A stretch of DNA of 64,000 nt from Mucilaginibacter sp. OK268 (GCF_900103125.1 NZ_FNJV01000001.1:186001-250000), one strand, 5' to 3'; numbered from the stretch's first letter, positions 18,142 through 25,728 are shown. Made by a program: numbers and translations. Notes: generated by a model from the letters alone, not told the origin.

Positions 18142-18645
18142 TTAAGCGTTAATTTTTGAAAATTTTTGTTTTAATTGTTCTTTAATGCGGTTAGTCTTCG
18201 TGCGCACGTTGGCTTCAGACAAACCCAGTATTTCGGCTATTTCTTTGCCGCTCTTTTCCTCCAGGTAAAGCAGCATCAGGGCCCTGTCCAGTTCTTTCAG
18301 CTCGTTAATAAACTGTTGCAGGAGGTTGATTTGTGCTTCTGGCGATGACTCTGTTTCTTCGCTAAAATCCATCATACTTTCAGACAGCGGGACGATCACA
18401 TCGTTCTTCTTTTTTTCTTTCCGATAGGAGCTGATGGCCACATTGAGTGCCACACGGTACATCCAGGTAGATAATTTGCTGCGGTCATCAAAACTGGGAA
18501 AGGCCCGCCAAAGCTGGAAAATGATTTCCTGCACCAGATCCTTTTTATCATTCTCATCCTTCTTGAACGAATTAGCGATCTTGTAAATGATCCCCTTGTT
18601 CTGCTCAATTACGGTTAAGAATATTTCCTCTTGTTGATTACTCAT
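18142..18645 (-). CDS. ECF RNA polymerase sigma factor (first of five in the window)
   Basis: The ATG at 18643-18645 (MSNQQEE) gives 167 residues; an in-frame ATG at 18675 lies at the predicted transcription start and is not used. Region 2 is seen in NDKKDLVQEIIFQLWRAFPSF and STWMYRVALNVAI. Region 4 is near residues 110-160 with the helix-turn-helix SGKEIAEILGLSEANVRTKTNRI. The gene precedes a probable membrane anti-sigma gene. A promoter-like box at 18677-18706 resembles a motif found before three neighbouring genes, which suggests that this sigma factor controls itself and them. Confidence 0.9.
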   Translation of the reverse strand: MSNQQEEIFLTVIEQNKGIIYKIANSFKKDENDKKDLVQEIIFQLWRAFPSFDDRSKLSTWMYRVALNVAISSYRKEKKKNDVIVPLSESMMDFSEETESSPEAQINLLQQFINELKELDRALMLLYLEEKSGKEIAEILGLSEANVRTKTNRIKEQLKQKFSKINA

Positions 18646-18676
18646 CGAATATCTACGCTGATTGTGTTTTACCAAT

Positions 18677-18706
18677 TATTCGCACAGGGGAGCGAAATGT
18701 TACAGT
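18677..18706 (-). promoter_or_regulatory. Candidate autoregulatory ECF promoter
   Basis: On the minus strand ACTGTAAC-N10-CCTGTGCGAATA keeps the GTAA and C-TGT cores and the 10-bp spacing of the AGGGTAAA-N10-CGTGTyATA boxes at 19072, 20326 and 25393. The match is weaker than among those three. Confidence 0.45.
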
Positions 18707-18728
18707 TTTTGCCATTTTTTTCTAAAGA

Positions 18729-18802
18729 GGGTGTCATGCTCCGTCGAAGCATGGTGGGCAGGCCTCTGCGCTCGACCCTTCGACGGGCTCAGGGTGACAC
18801 CC
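18729..18802. repeat. Palindromic repeat, family B copy 1 (reverse orientation)
   Basis: GGGTGTCATGCTCCGTCGAAGC begins a roughly 75-bp element with GTCGAAG/CTTCGAC inverted arms. It is the reverse orientation of the copies at 20208, 22895 and 26688. Confidence 0.85.
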
Positions 18803-18807
18803 ACCCT

Positions 18808-18895
18808 CATGTCATTGCGAGGAGGAACGACGACGCAATCTCATCGCGTTCAATATGCAAGTGAGGAGATTGCCGCACTGCGCTCGCAATGACAT
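18808..18895. repeat. Palindromic repeat, family A copy 3 (diverged)
   Basis: Ends CATGTCATTGCGAGGAGGAA and its diverged complement match family A; the inner arms have drifted. Confidence 0.75.
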
Positions 18896-19071
18896 ACTCT
18901 TTGTAAATAATGGGGTTCATATCTTACGTAATACGTCATTGTATCTTCAAAGCCCATGGATTTTAATTCTCAGGGTAATACCCCTGTATAAATCTATCAG
19001 TTTTTTCCTTGTCTTGATTCTTGACTCTTGGTTCTTGTTTCTCGTTCCCGATTTTTTTCTAAACCAGAGTC

Positions 19072-19098
19072 AGGGTAAAGTTCATGGGGCGTGTCATA
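19072..19098 (+). promoter_or_regulatory. ECF-type promoter box before the 15-residue-repeat protein gene
   Basis: AGGGTAAA-N10-CGTGTCATA ends 30 bp before the ATG. The box is nearly identical to that at 20326-20352, and both hexamer cores and spacing match the box at 25393-25419. Confidence 0.65.
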
Positions 19099-19127
19099 GC
19101 TCCAAATACACGATAAATATTATAGAC

Positions 19128-20192
19128 ATGAACTTTTACTCTTACAATGACAGCCTCTTATTAACTATTTTAAAAATATGGACATTTTTTTTAATAGTAT
19201 TTGTAGGCACCAATGCCCAGGCCCAGGATCACGACCGTGCCCGCACTAACGTTGGTTTGGTTTATCCGCTCAGCAGCAACTGGACAAATGCAGCCCGTGA
19301 TACCAATAGTTTTTCGCTAAACCTGATCGCCGGGGTATCAGCTGCCGAGCGTGGGGTTACCATCGCAGGTTTCTCCAATATTATTCACAATGACGCGCGT
19401 GGTTTCCAGATAGCCGGGTTTTCAAATCACGTAGGGAAAAATGCCGATGGTACCATGGTAGCCGGTTTTCTAAACACATATGGCGGTGGGCACGGAGTGG
19501 CGATTGCCGGTTTTGCCAATATAGCGGCTAACAGCAGCGGTGCCCAGATAGCCGGTTTCCTGAACAAGGGTGGTAATGTTTCAACCCTGCAGCTGGCCGG
19601 CTTTATGAATATAGCCCGCGACAATAAAGGCACGCAGATAGCCGGTTTTATGAACGTAGCTAAAAAATCCAAAGGTACCCAAATAGGCTTTATCAACATT
19701 GCCGATAGCGCCGGTACACAAATAGGTATCATCAACATCGCCAAAAACGGCGAAAAAAGCCTGGGGGCCACTATCGACGAAAATCAAACTGCACTGTTAA
19801 CCTTCCGCTCTGGTGGTAAAGTGTTTTACGGTATTGTGGGTATTGGTTACAATTTCAAGAATAAAAAGCAAAAGTATGCCTACGAGGCCGGTTTTGGCGC
19901 GCATGTGTTAACCATCCAGTCGTTTAGTCTGAATACAGAACTGGTGAACGGTGGACTGGAAAGCTTTAAGGGCGACGAGTATTGGAAATCAACATTCAGG
20001 CTGATGCCATCATTCCGGATAGCGAACAAGGTGGAGATCTTCGCCGGGCCATCTATCAATTATGTGAATACCAACACCGAAGAAGGGCGTAAGATGACCA
20101 CCAAATATATCAACAGCTGGACACGCCATGACGGCCGCGACCTGCACGGATTTTATGTCGGTTATACCGCAGGTGTACAGGTGGCATTGTAG
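19128..20192 (+). CDS. Exported protein with nine 15-residue IAGFxN repeats (LA_2272-like surface repeat)
   Basis: The ATG at 19128 (MNFYSYND) gives 354 residues; longer frames read through upstream repeats. A hydrophobic signal segment ends near QAQ33. Residues 76-205 contain about nine units of roughly 15 residues with pattern GxQIAGFxNxAxxxx; the last two read QIGFIN and QIGIIN. A conserved cap NGEKSLG, DEN and FRSGGK follows, then a beta-strand-rich region with alternating hydrophobics that may form barrel or sheet strands. The repeats resemble Leptospira LA_2272-type surface repeats. It shares the repeats, cap and promoter box with the protein at 23545-25314. Function unknown; probably outer-membrane or cell-surface. 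Confidence 0.8.
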   Translation: MNFYSYNDSLLLTILKIWTFFLIVFVGTNAQAQDHDRARTNVGLVYPLSSNWTNAARDTNSFSLNLIAGVSAAERGVTIAGFSNIIHNDARGFQIAGFSNHVGKNADGTMVAGFLNTYGGGHGVAIAGFANIAANSSGAQIAGFLNKGGNVSTLQLAGFMNIARDNKGTQIAGFMNVAKKSKGTQIGFINIADSAGTQIGIINIAKNGEKSLGATIDENQTALLTFRSGGKVFYGIVGIGYNFKNKKQKYAYEAGFGAHVLTIQSFSLNTELVNGGLESFKGDEYWKSTFRLMPSFRIANKVEIFAGPSINYVNTNTEEGRKMTTKYINSWTRHDGRDLHGFYVGYTAGVQVAL

Positions 20193-20207
20193 ATGTTACA
20201 CAAAGAG

Positions 20208-20287
20208 GGGTGTCACCCTGAGCTCCGTCGAAGGGTAGAGCGCAGAGGCCTGCCCACCATGCTTCGACGGAGCTCAGCATGACACCC
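20208..20287. repeat. Palindromic repeat, family B copy 2
   Basis: GGGTGTCACCCTGAGCTCCG to AGCATGACACCC, 80 bp, has arms GAGCTCCGTCGAAG and CTTCGACGGAGCTC. It may also terminate the upstream gene. Confidence 0.85.
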
Positions 20288-20325
20288 TGTTTTTAGTATA
20301 AAACAAATTTTTTCAAAACACAGTC

Positions 20326-20352
20326 AGGGTAAAGTTTACCGGGCGTGTCATA
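20326..20352 (+). promoter_or_regulatory. ECF-type promoter box before the outer-membrane beta-barrel gene
   Basis: AGGGTAAA-N10-CGTGTCATACTA is identical in both cores and spacing to the box at 19072. Similarity extends beyond the cores (CAGTCAGGGTAAAGTT). Confidence 0.65.
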
Positions 20353-20407
20353 CTACCAAATAACAGATAATAATTCAATAAAAATGATCACAAACAAAAA
20401 CCAAAAA

Positions 20408-20983
20408 ATGAAAGCAGTTAAATTATTTGCAACCGCAGCTATCCTGGTTACTTTAGGGATAGGTTCGGCAAAAGCACAGTCGTCGCCAGATCTTGAATTT
20501 GGTATCAAGGCAGGTGTTAACTTTTCTACCTTAAAAACGGGCCTGAGTGCTATTAATGATAAATCGGGGAAAATAGGTTTTAACGCCGGTATATTTGCCA
20601 GGGCCGGACAAACCTTGTACTTTCAACCGGAGCTAAACTATGTAACCTTCAGCGATAAATACCGTTTTAATTCAAACTCGTACGAAGCTAAGTTCAGGCA
20701 ATTGAACGTACCTTTAATGGTAGGCTACAAGATTGTGAATACTGCCGATCTGAATTTCAGGGTATCAGCCGGTCCGGATCTGTATTATAACCTTAAAACA
20801 CCAATTGCTCCGGAAGGCTTTAAATACAAAAAAGTTAGCGCCGGGGGTGTTCTTGATGCAGGTGTTGATATAGGCAGCTTAACTTTTGACGCCCGCTACA
20901 GTTTAGGTTTAAGCAAGGTGAATAAGGAGCTTGGCCAAAAGGCCAATATCTTTAGCCTGGGAGTTGGCTTTAAATTTCAATAA
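20408..20983 (+). CDS. Outer-membrane beta-barrel protein (PorT/porin-family type)
   Basis: The ATG at 20408 (MKAVKLFATAAI) gives 191 residues with a clear signal peptide ending KAQ; an ATG at 20384 would add eight polar residues. The mature part has the alternating strand pattern of small Bacteroidota barrels, beginning FGIKAGVNFSTL and ending IFSLGVGFKFQ with a terminal aromatic-containing strand. It resembles outer_membrane_beta-barrel/PorT-like domains of eight strands. It lies between the repeat-protein gene and the second ECF sigma gene, and shares a promoter box with the former. Substrate or role unknown. Confidence 0.85.
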   Translation: MKAVKLFATAAILVTLGIGSAKAQSSPDLEFGIKAGVNFSTLKTGLSAINDKSGKIGFNAGIFARAGQTLYFQPELNYVTFSDKYRFNSNSYEAKFRQLNVPLMVGYKIVNTADLNFRVSAGPDLYYNLKTPIAPEGFKYKKVSAGGVLDAGVDIGSLTFDARYSLGLSKVNKELGQKANIFSLGVGFKFQ

Positions 20984-20990
20984 CATAATT

Positions 20991-21085
20991 AGAGTCAGGA
21001 GTTAAGAATCAAGAGTCAGGATAAGCCAAAAGCAATTTGCTATTATTGTTTATCTTGACTCTTGATTCTTGACTCTTGGTTCTTG
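20991..21085. repeat. Inverted AATCAAGAGTC repeat with 33-nt loop
   Basis: Left arm 20991-21020 (AGAGTCAGGAGTTAAGAATC onward) pairs with right arm 21054-21085 (TCTTGACTCTTGATTCTTGA onward). The units are the same 14-nt type seen at 17431. It is positioned to act as a terminator between the barrel gene and the sigma gene. Confidence 0.75.
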
Positions 21086-21097
21086 ATAAATACCATA

Positions 21098-21673
21098 ATG
21101 GATAATAAGGAGATGACAGCCGATCTGGTCAACGAAAATGAGGCCGTTTTTGAGCAGCTGTTCAAAAAACATTTTAGGGAACTCCATGCATATTCTTTCT
21201 CGTTATTGAAGGACTGGGATGTGGCGGAAGAGATTGTGCAATCGCTGTTCCTTAAACTCTGGGAAAAAAACGACTGGTCGCATATACAAACATCCATTAA
21301 ATCGTACCTGTACAAATCGGTATACCATGAGAGTCTGAACTATATCAGGCGACAGAAAGTTCAATTAAAATATCAAACCTCAACAGCGTATGCCATGAAG
21401 AACGATACAGATGATGCGGCAGGCAAACTAAAAATGGGCGAACTGGAGCAGCATTTAAACAGAGCCCTGGGTAAACTGCCCGAAAAATGCCGGGCCATAT
21501 TTCAGCTGAGCCGGTTCCAGGAATTAAAATACCAGGAAATAGCCACCCAGTTAGATATCTCTATAAAAACTGTAGAAACCCACATGGGCAAAGCGCTGCG
21601 GATATTAAGAAAAGAAATGAAAGAATTTTTACCACTTATTGCATTAATGTTATTTAATATGTTTAGATCATGA
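21098..21673 (+). CDS. ECF RNA polymerase sigma factor (second), FecI-like
   Basis: The ATG at 21098 (MDNKEMTAD) gives 191 residues; upstream in-frame codons belong to a repeat. Region 2 is seen in WDVAEEIVQSLFLKLWEK and SYLYKSVYHESLNYIRR. Region 4 has LPEKCRAIFQLSRFQELKYQEIATQLDISIKTVE in pieces, typical of Bacteroidota FecI-like sigma factors. The stop overlaps the start of the FecR gene by ATGA, so the two are translationally coupled. No SusC or TonB receptor follows on this strand, which is unusual for such a pair. Confidence 0.93.
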   Translation: MDNKEMTADLVNENEAVFEQLFKKHFRELHAYSFSLLKDWDVAEEIVQSLFLKLWEKNDWSHIQTSIKSYLYKSVYHESLNYIRRQKVQLKYQTSTAYAMKNDTDDAAGKLKMGELEQHLNRALGKLPEKCRAIFQLSRFQELKYQEIATQLDISIKTVETHMGKALRILRKEMKEFLPLIALMLFNMFRS

Positions 21674-22656
21674 AACAGGATATGAGCGAAGATATACTGA
21701 TCAAATATATTTTGGGAGAGGCAAGCACCCATGAAGGGCAGGAAATTGAGACCTGGAAGAGCGCTAATCACGCTAATGCCAAAAAATTTGAGGAGGTAAA
21801 AATTATCCTGGAAACCGGTAAGCAGCTGGCAGAGGTTAGTCCGCTGAGTGAGGCCGAGGCCTGGGAAAAATTTAAGGAAAAAAGAGCGACCGCCAGACAG
21901 GAGCCCGCCAAAGTAGTTTCGATAAACAGGAGTACTGACACTAACTGGCTGCGCATAGCCGCGGCCGCGATATTGGTAATAGGCGGCGGATGGATAGGTT
22001 ATTACCTGTACCAGCAAAACGCCGCTACCCAGGTGGTGAACATTCAGGCCAATAACCAGGTGAGGGTTGATACCTTGCCCGATGGCTCGGTGGTGCATTT
22101 GAACAAAAACTCGGGTATCAGCTATGTGGGTACTTTTAAATCAAAACGTGAGATTACCCTTGCCGGCGAGGCATTTTTTGATGTGAAGCACAATGAGGCA
22201 GCCCCCTTTACCGTGCACGTGAATGATGTTACCATAAAAGATATAGGTACGGCCTTTAACGTAAAAAGCAAGCAGCGCAACACCGAGATTATTGTAGAGA
22301 GCGGAATTGTACAGGTAAGCCGGAGCAATAACGCGGTAAGATTAAGCCGAAACGAAATGGTAAGCATCAATTCCGATGATAAACAGCTGAAGGTTGAAAA
22401 AAGCACCGACGATCTGTATGGCTACTATAGAGAACCCGTATTTAACGCCGTTCATGTACCACTATCGCGTTTGGTTGAGGTATTGAACGAAGCTTACAGC
22501 GTGAATATCAGAATTGAGAATACGGCTCTGCGTAATATCCCTATCACTATCCCCATCAAATGGACCGATCCGTTGAGCAACGTATTGGAGGCTATAAAAG
22601 GCACAACCCCTGCTATGAATATCATAGAAGTAGGAAATAATGTCATTATCAGATAA
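21670..22656 (+). CDS. FecR-family anti-sigma factor
   Basis: This 328-residue protein has a cytoplasmic sigma-binding N-terminus (about 1-90), one membrane helix (about 96-114, LRIAAAAILVIGGGWIGYYL), a periplasmic FecR domain (RVDTLPDGSVVHLNKNSG, LAGEAFFDV) and a C-terminal DUF4974/STN-like domain (LSRLVEVLNEAYSVNIRI). It should hold the sigma factor encoded just upstream until a periplasmic signal arrives from an outer-membrane transducer. The nearest protein carrying an STN domain is the convergent repeat protein at 23545-25314. A terminator follows directly. Confidence 0.93.
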   Translation: MKQDMSEDILIKYILGEASTHEGQEIETWKSANHANAKKFEEVKIILETGKQLAEVSPLSEAEAWEKFKEKRATARQEPAKVVSINRSTDTNWLRIAAAAILVIGGGWIGYYLYQQNAATQVVNIQANNQVRVDTLPDGSVVHLNKNSGISYVGTFKSKREITLAGEAFFDVKHNEAAPFTVHVNDVTIKDIGTAFNVKSKQRNTEIIVESGIVQVSRSNNAVRLSRNEMVSINSDDKQLKVEKSTDDLYGYYREPVFNAVHVPLSRLVEVLNEAYSVNIRIENTALRNIPITIPIKWTDPLSNVLEAIKGTTPAMNIIEVGNNVIIR

Positions 22657-22657
22657 T

Positions 22658-22695
22658 AAAAGAGGCTGTATCATCAATCATGACCGGCCTCTTTT
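22658..22695 (+). terminator. Terminator after FecR
   Basis: AAAAGAGGC pairs with GCCTCTTTT across a 20-nt loop and ends in a T-rich stretch. Confidence 0.7.
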
Positions 22696-22894
22696 TCTTT
22701 GATCTATTCAGATATCCGGTGTTATAAATTGGGTTTACATGGTTTACACTTTTTATGGTTTGCATTATTTTAACTAATTGTAAAGCAAAGTGTTATGTAT
22801 TTTTTTAATCATTTAATGGGTTTACAGTGTAAACCCAACTTTATACTTCGTCGGTTCAAGTGGTCACGCCTGAATAGACTGAAAATATAAAAAA

Positions 22895-22971
22895 GGGTGT
22901 CACCCTGAGCCCCGTCGAAGGGTAGAGCGCAGAGACCTGCCCACTATGCTTCGACGGGTAGCATGACAGCC
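22895..22971. repeat. Palindromic repeat, family B copy 3
   Basis: GGGTGTCACCCTGAGCCCCG to GCATGACAGCC is a slightly diverged copy. Confidence 0.8.
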
Positions 22972-22979
22972 GACTAAAA

Positions 22980-23544
22980 AAGCCAAAGCCCTGTGCGATT
23001 CCTTCCCTCGGGAAGGAGAGGAAGGAGTTTATGAAATAAGCTAATCATCGCGCGTAGAAACCCCTCCGCCGGTTCAAGCGTCCACGCTTGAACCCATACT
23101 TAAGTAAGCGTGGACGCTTACCTAAAATAATATCCAGGCGTGGACACCTGGATTGGCAAGACGCATAGTCGACTCACCCGGTCTACGCTTCGCTGGACCA
23201 AAGAGGGTTGAGAAAAAAGAAATGAAAATCCCCTCTATGCGCGAAGCGTAGAGAGGAGTGACGAGCGCAACGACGTCGGTGTATGTTTTTATATTATAAG
23301 TGTTCGGAAGGTCGTTGGTTCGGCTAAAGCCAGCAAATGATTCCATTATCCGTCCCATAAATGGGACGGCAATGAATAGAAGACGAAGTGATTTACCTTT
23401 CATTGCCGTTGGTTTTAACCAACGGATTTCAGCATGATCAACTACTGGCTTTAGCCCAAAAAACGGTCAATTTGATTGATGCCGTAGCCTCTTTTACCCC
23501 TATTCTTTTAACCGTAGAGACGCATCACATGCGTCTCTTTTTTA
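22980..23544. repeat. Nest of several different palindromic repeats, no gene
   Basis: The stretch holds GGTTCAAGCGTCCACGCTTG palindrome (23071-23094), GCGTCCAC/GTGGACGC units to about 23155, an inverted TCTACGCTTCGC/GCGAAGCGTAGA pair (23182-23250), a CCGTCCCATAAATGGGACGG palindrome (23350-23369), CATTGCCGTTGG-TTTTAACCAACGG (23400-23425) and AGAGACGCATCACATGCGTCTCT (23517-23539). The last may terminate the minus-strand gene. Short open frames here are repeat artefacts. Confidence 0.75.
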
Positions 23545-25314
23545 TTACCAAACAAACTGTAAGCCGCCGGTTACACCGATACTTAAAGTAGTGATGTTAT
23601 TATCTGTGCCGATATGTTTGCTCAGTTCCCATCCGTGTATTTGGGCATCGTCATTTGGGTCGGAGCCGGTGATATCGAAAGTTGGGCCAGCAAATAAACG
23701 TAGCAGCTTGTTCAGCTTATAGCCCGGTAATAGTTTAAAGGATTGGGTTTGATAAAATTTCTTTTTGGTATCAGTAATCAATTCGACCACATACTCACCG
23801 TTTAAGGAGAATTTGGAATGGTTGATGATATGCGCGCCAAAACCCAGGTCGAGCGCGTATTTGGACCACGCATCGCCAAATTTATAGCCAGCACCTATCA
23901 GGCCATACATGACCCTGCCGCCCGAGCGGAAATCAAGATGGGTGAACAGGTTTTCATCCGTACTGATGGCCAGGCTTTTTTCGCCGTTTTTGATAAAGTT
24001 GATGATGCCGATGGGATAGTCGCTGCTATCGGCTACGTTAAATAAAAACCCAAGCTGAAAGCCCTTTACCTTTTTTGCTACGTTGAAAAGACTTGCCATT
24101 TGTGAGCCCGTTTGCCCGGTCGACCAGTTGAAAAGCCCGGCAAACTGCACACCACTTGCTTGCTTACCGGTATTGAACAAGCCCGCTACCTGTACACCAC
24201 CGGTAAAATTCTTTACGTTATTAAACAGCCCTGCCATTTGAAAGCCCTTTGCCTCCTGATCCAGGTTGGCTATACCGGCCACCTGCGCGCCTTTAAAATT
24301 ATTGGTTCTGTTGCCTATACCGGCCACCTGCATGCCGCTTGAGTTGTTGAGCACATTGTTGTAAATCCCGGCTATTTCAAAACCGCTTAAGCTGCCGCCT
24401 ACCACGTTAAATATCCCGGCCATCTGAAAACCGTTCACATCTTTGCGATTGATATTAAATATACCGGCTGCTTCAACCCCGTTAATACCGGCAGTATAGC
24501 CGCCCAGGAGATTATAGGAAACTTTGTCGATGATCTGGCTGTTATACATGCCATGTGTACTTAGGCCAGGTACCAGCGAAACCTGGTAAGGGCTTGTGGC
24601 AAAAAAGTTGCCCAGGTTCATGCCTTGCACCAGTTGTTTTGAGCTGATAAAGAACCGCGCAAAACGACTATGCTCCACACCGTTTCCCGAACCTTCGTCG
24701 GGGTAATATTTATAATTTTGGTTATTATGTTTAGAATCTACGTTAACTACCGGCAATATATAAAGGGCGGTGTCGCGGTATTCCTCCTTGCTTACACTTA
24801 AGGAGAGCGGGCCACCCGGGTTTTTAAGCCGGAGTTCAAAATAGCCTCTGTCGTTAGTTAAGGTTGCTACCAGTTGATTCTTTTCATAAACGCTGGCCTG
24901 TGGTATCCCTTTTTGCCCCGAAACATCATTTATATAACCTTTAACTATCGCCAGCTCCTTATCAACTTCGGCGGTGATATATAGTTTACCGGGCGCATGC
25001 CTTAACACAATGTATCCGGGTACTTCTTTAAACTCGTAGCTATCGCCCAGTAATTTATCCAGCAGGCTAAAAAGTGTTCCGCGGTAGCCCGCAACAGATA
25101 CCATGCTATCGGCCGGGATGGTTTTGTTGTTGTAGGCAAAATAAAAATTGCCTTTACTGGCAATTTTATCCAGAACGCTGCCCATACGCTGCTGCTTGAT
25201 CTCACCTATCGAGATCTCTTTCATCAGGTTGTTTTGCGCATAAAGTTGGGTGCAAAAAAGCGCGGGTATAAAAAGCGCCAGGCCGCGGGTGATTAGTTTT
25301 TGGTTAATGGTCAT
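23545..25314 (-). CDS. STN + carboxypeptidase-like domain protein with eleven 15-residue surface repeats
   Basis: The ATG at 25312-25314 (MTINQKLITRG) gives 589 residues and a clear signal peptide ending LYAQ; ATGs at 25356 and 25383 are possible but lie very near the predicted transcription start. After the signal come an STN-like secretin/TonB short domain (ISIGEIKQQRMGSVLDKIAS to about residue 100), a CarboxypepD_reg-like beta-sandwich (VKGYINDVSGQKGIPQASVY, about 125-205), then eleven 15-16 residue units of type GxQVAGLFNxxxxxx (about 265-430). The cap NGEKSLAISTDEN...FRSGGR and a strand-rich C-terminus match the protein at 19128. No TonB plug or receptor barrel is present. The architecture suggests an envelope sensor able to speak to FecR (inference). 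Confidence 0.8.
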   Translation of the reverse strand: MTINQKLITRGLALFIPALFCTQLYAQNNLMKEISIGEIKQQRMGSVLDKIASKGNFYFAYNNKTIPADSMVSVAGYRGTLFSLLDKLLGDSYEFKEVPGYIVLRHAPGKLYITAEVDKELAIVKGYINDVSGQKGIPQASVYEKNQLVATLTNDRGYFELRLKNPGGPLSLSVSKEEYRDTALYILPVVNVDSKHNNQNYKYYPDEGSGNGVEHSRFARFFISSKQLVQGMNLGNFFATSPYQVSLVPGLSTHGMYNSQIIDKVSYNLLGGYTAGINGVEAAGIFNINRKDVNGFQMAGIFNVVGGSLSGFEIAGIYNNVLNNSSGMQVAGIGNRTNNFKGAQVAGIANLDQEAKGFQMAGLFNNVKNFTGGVQVAGLFNTGKQASGVQFAGLFNWSTGQTGSQMASLFNVAKKVKGFQLGFLFNVADSSDYPIGIINFIKNGEKSLAISTDENLFTHLDFRSGGRVMYGLIGAGYKFGDAWSKYALDLGFGAHIINHSKFSLNGEYVVELITDTKKKFYQTQSFKLLPGYKLNKLLRLFAGPTFDITGSDPNDDAQIHGWELSKHIGTDNNITTLSIGVTGGLQFVW

Positions 25315-25392
25315 TAATTTATAGATGCTTTGTGTGTTATCATACACCTGTTTCATGAGCCGGGGTAGGGCAACATAAAGCATGGCGCATAG

Positions 25393-25419
25393 TATAACAC
25401 GTTCAAGGGTTTTTACCCT
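25393..25419 (-). promoter_or_regulatory. ECF-type promoter box before the STN-repeat protein gene
   Basis: On the minus strand AGGGTAAA-N10-CGTGTTATACTA has the same cores and spacing as the boxes at 19072 and 20326. It places transcription start near 25386, favouring the ATG at 25314. Confidence 0.65.
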
Positions 25420-25440
25420 TACACTGTTTTTAAATTATTT

Positions 25441-25603
25441 TAGAAGCTATTTAAAATTTAATTGTTCTTAAATGTAGAGACGCATAATTGCGTCTCCCGC
25501 TTACAAAGGCGGTTAAATGTTTTGAAAAGCGGCTTGTCCTGAGGGAGACGCAATTATGCGTCTCTACATAATTTTTTTAAAATCAAATTTAAAAAGCTTC
25601 TTA
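25441..25603. repeat. Nested inverted repeat with AGAAGCT ends (family C copy 1)
   Basis: Outer ends TAGAAGCTATTTAAAATTTA and AAATTTAAAAAGCTTCTTA enclose two inverted copies of the palindrome GTAGAGACGCATAATTGCGT. It looks like a small non-coding mobile-type element; no target duplication was established. Confidence 0.65.
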
Positions 25604-25728
25604 GGTTAGATCGCAATTCTGCTAAATAGTGACAGAATTTTTTTCAAGGTATTTGAATACGGCAAAACTAACCATTTTATTCCCTAAATGTCAGGCCATT
25701 GTAAGCAATATAGAAATATTGATTTTTA

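Noticed and set aside
18631-19127. Open frames running into the 19128 gene from upstream
   Set aside because: They translate family A and B repeats; the signal peptide and promoter box place the true start at 19128.
23122-23591. Two short open frames in the repeat nest
   Set aside because: Their sequences are made of palindromic repeats with no coding character.
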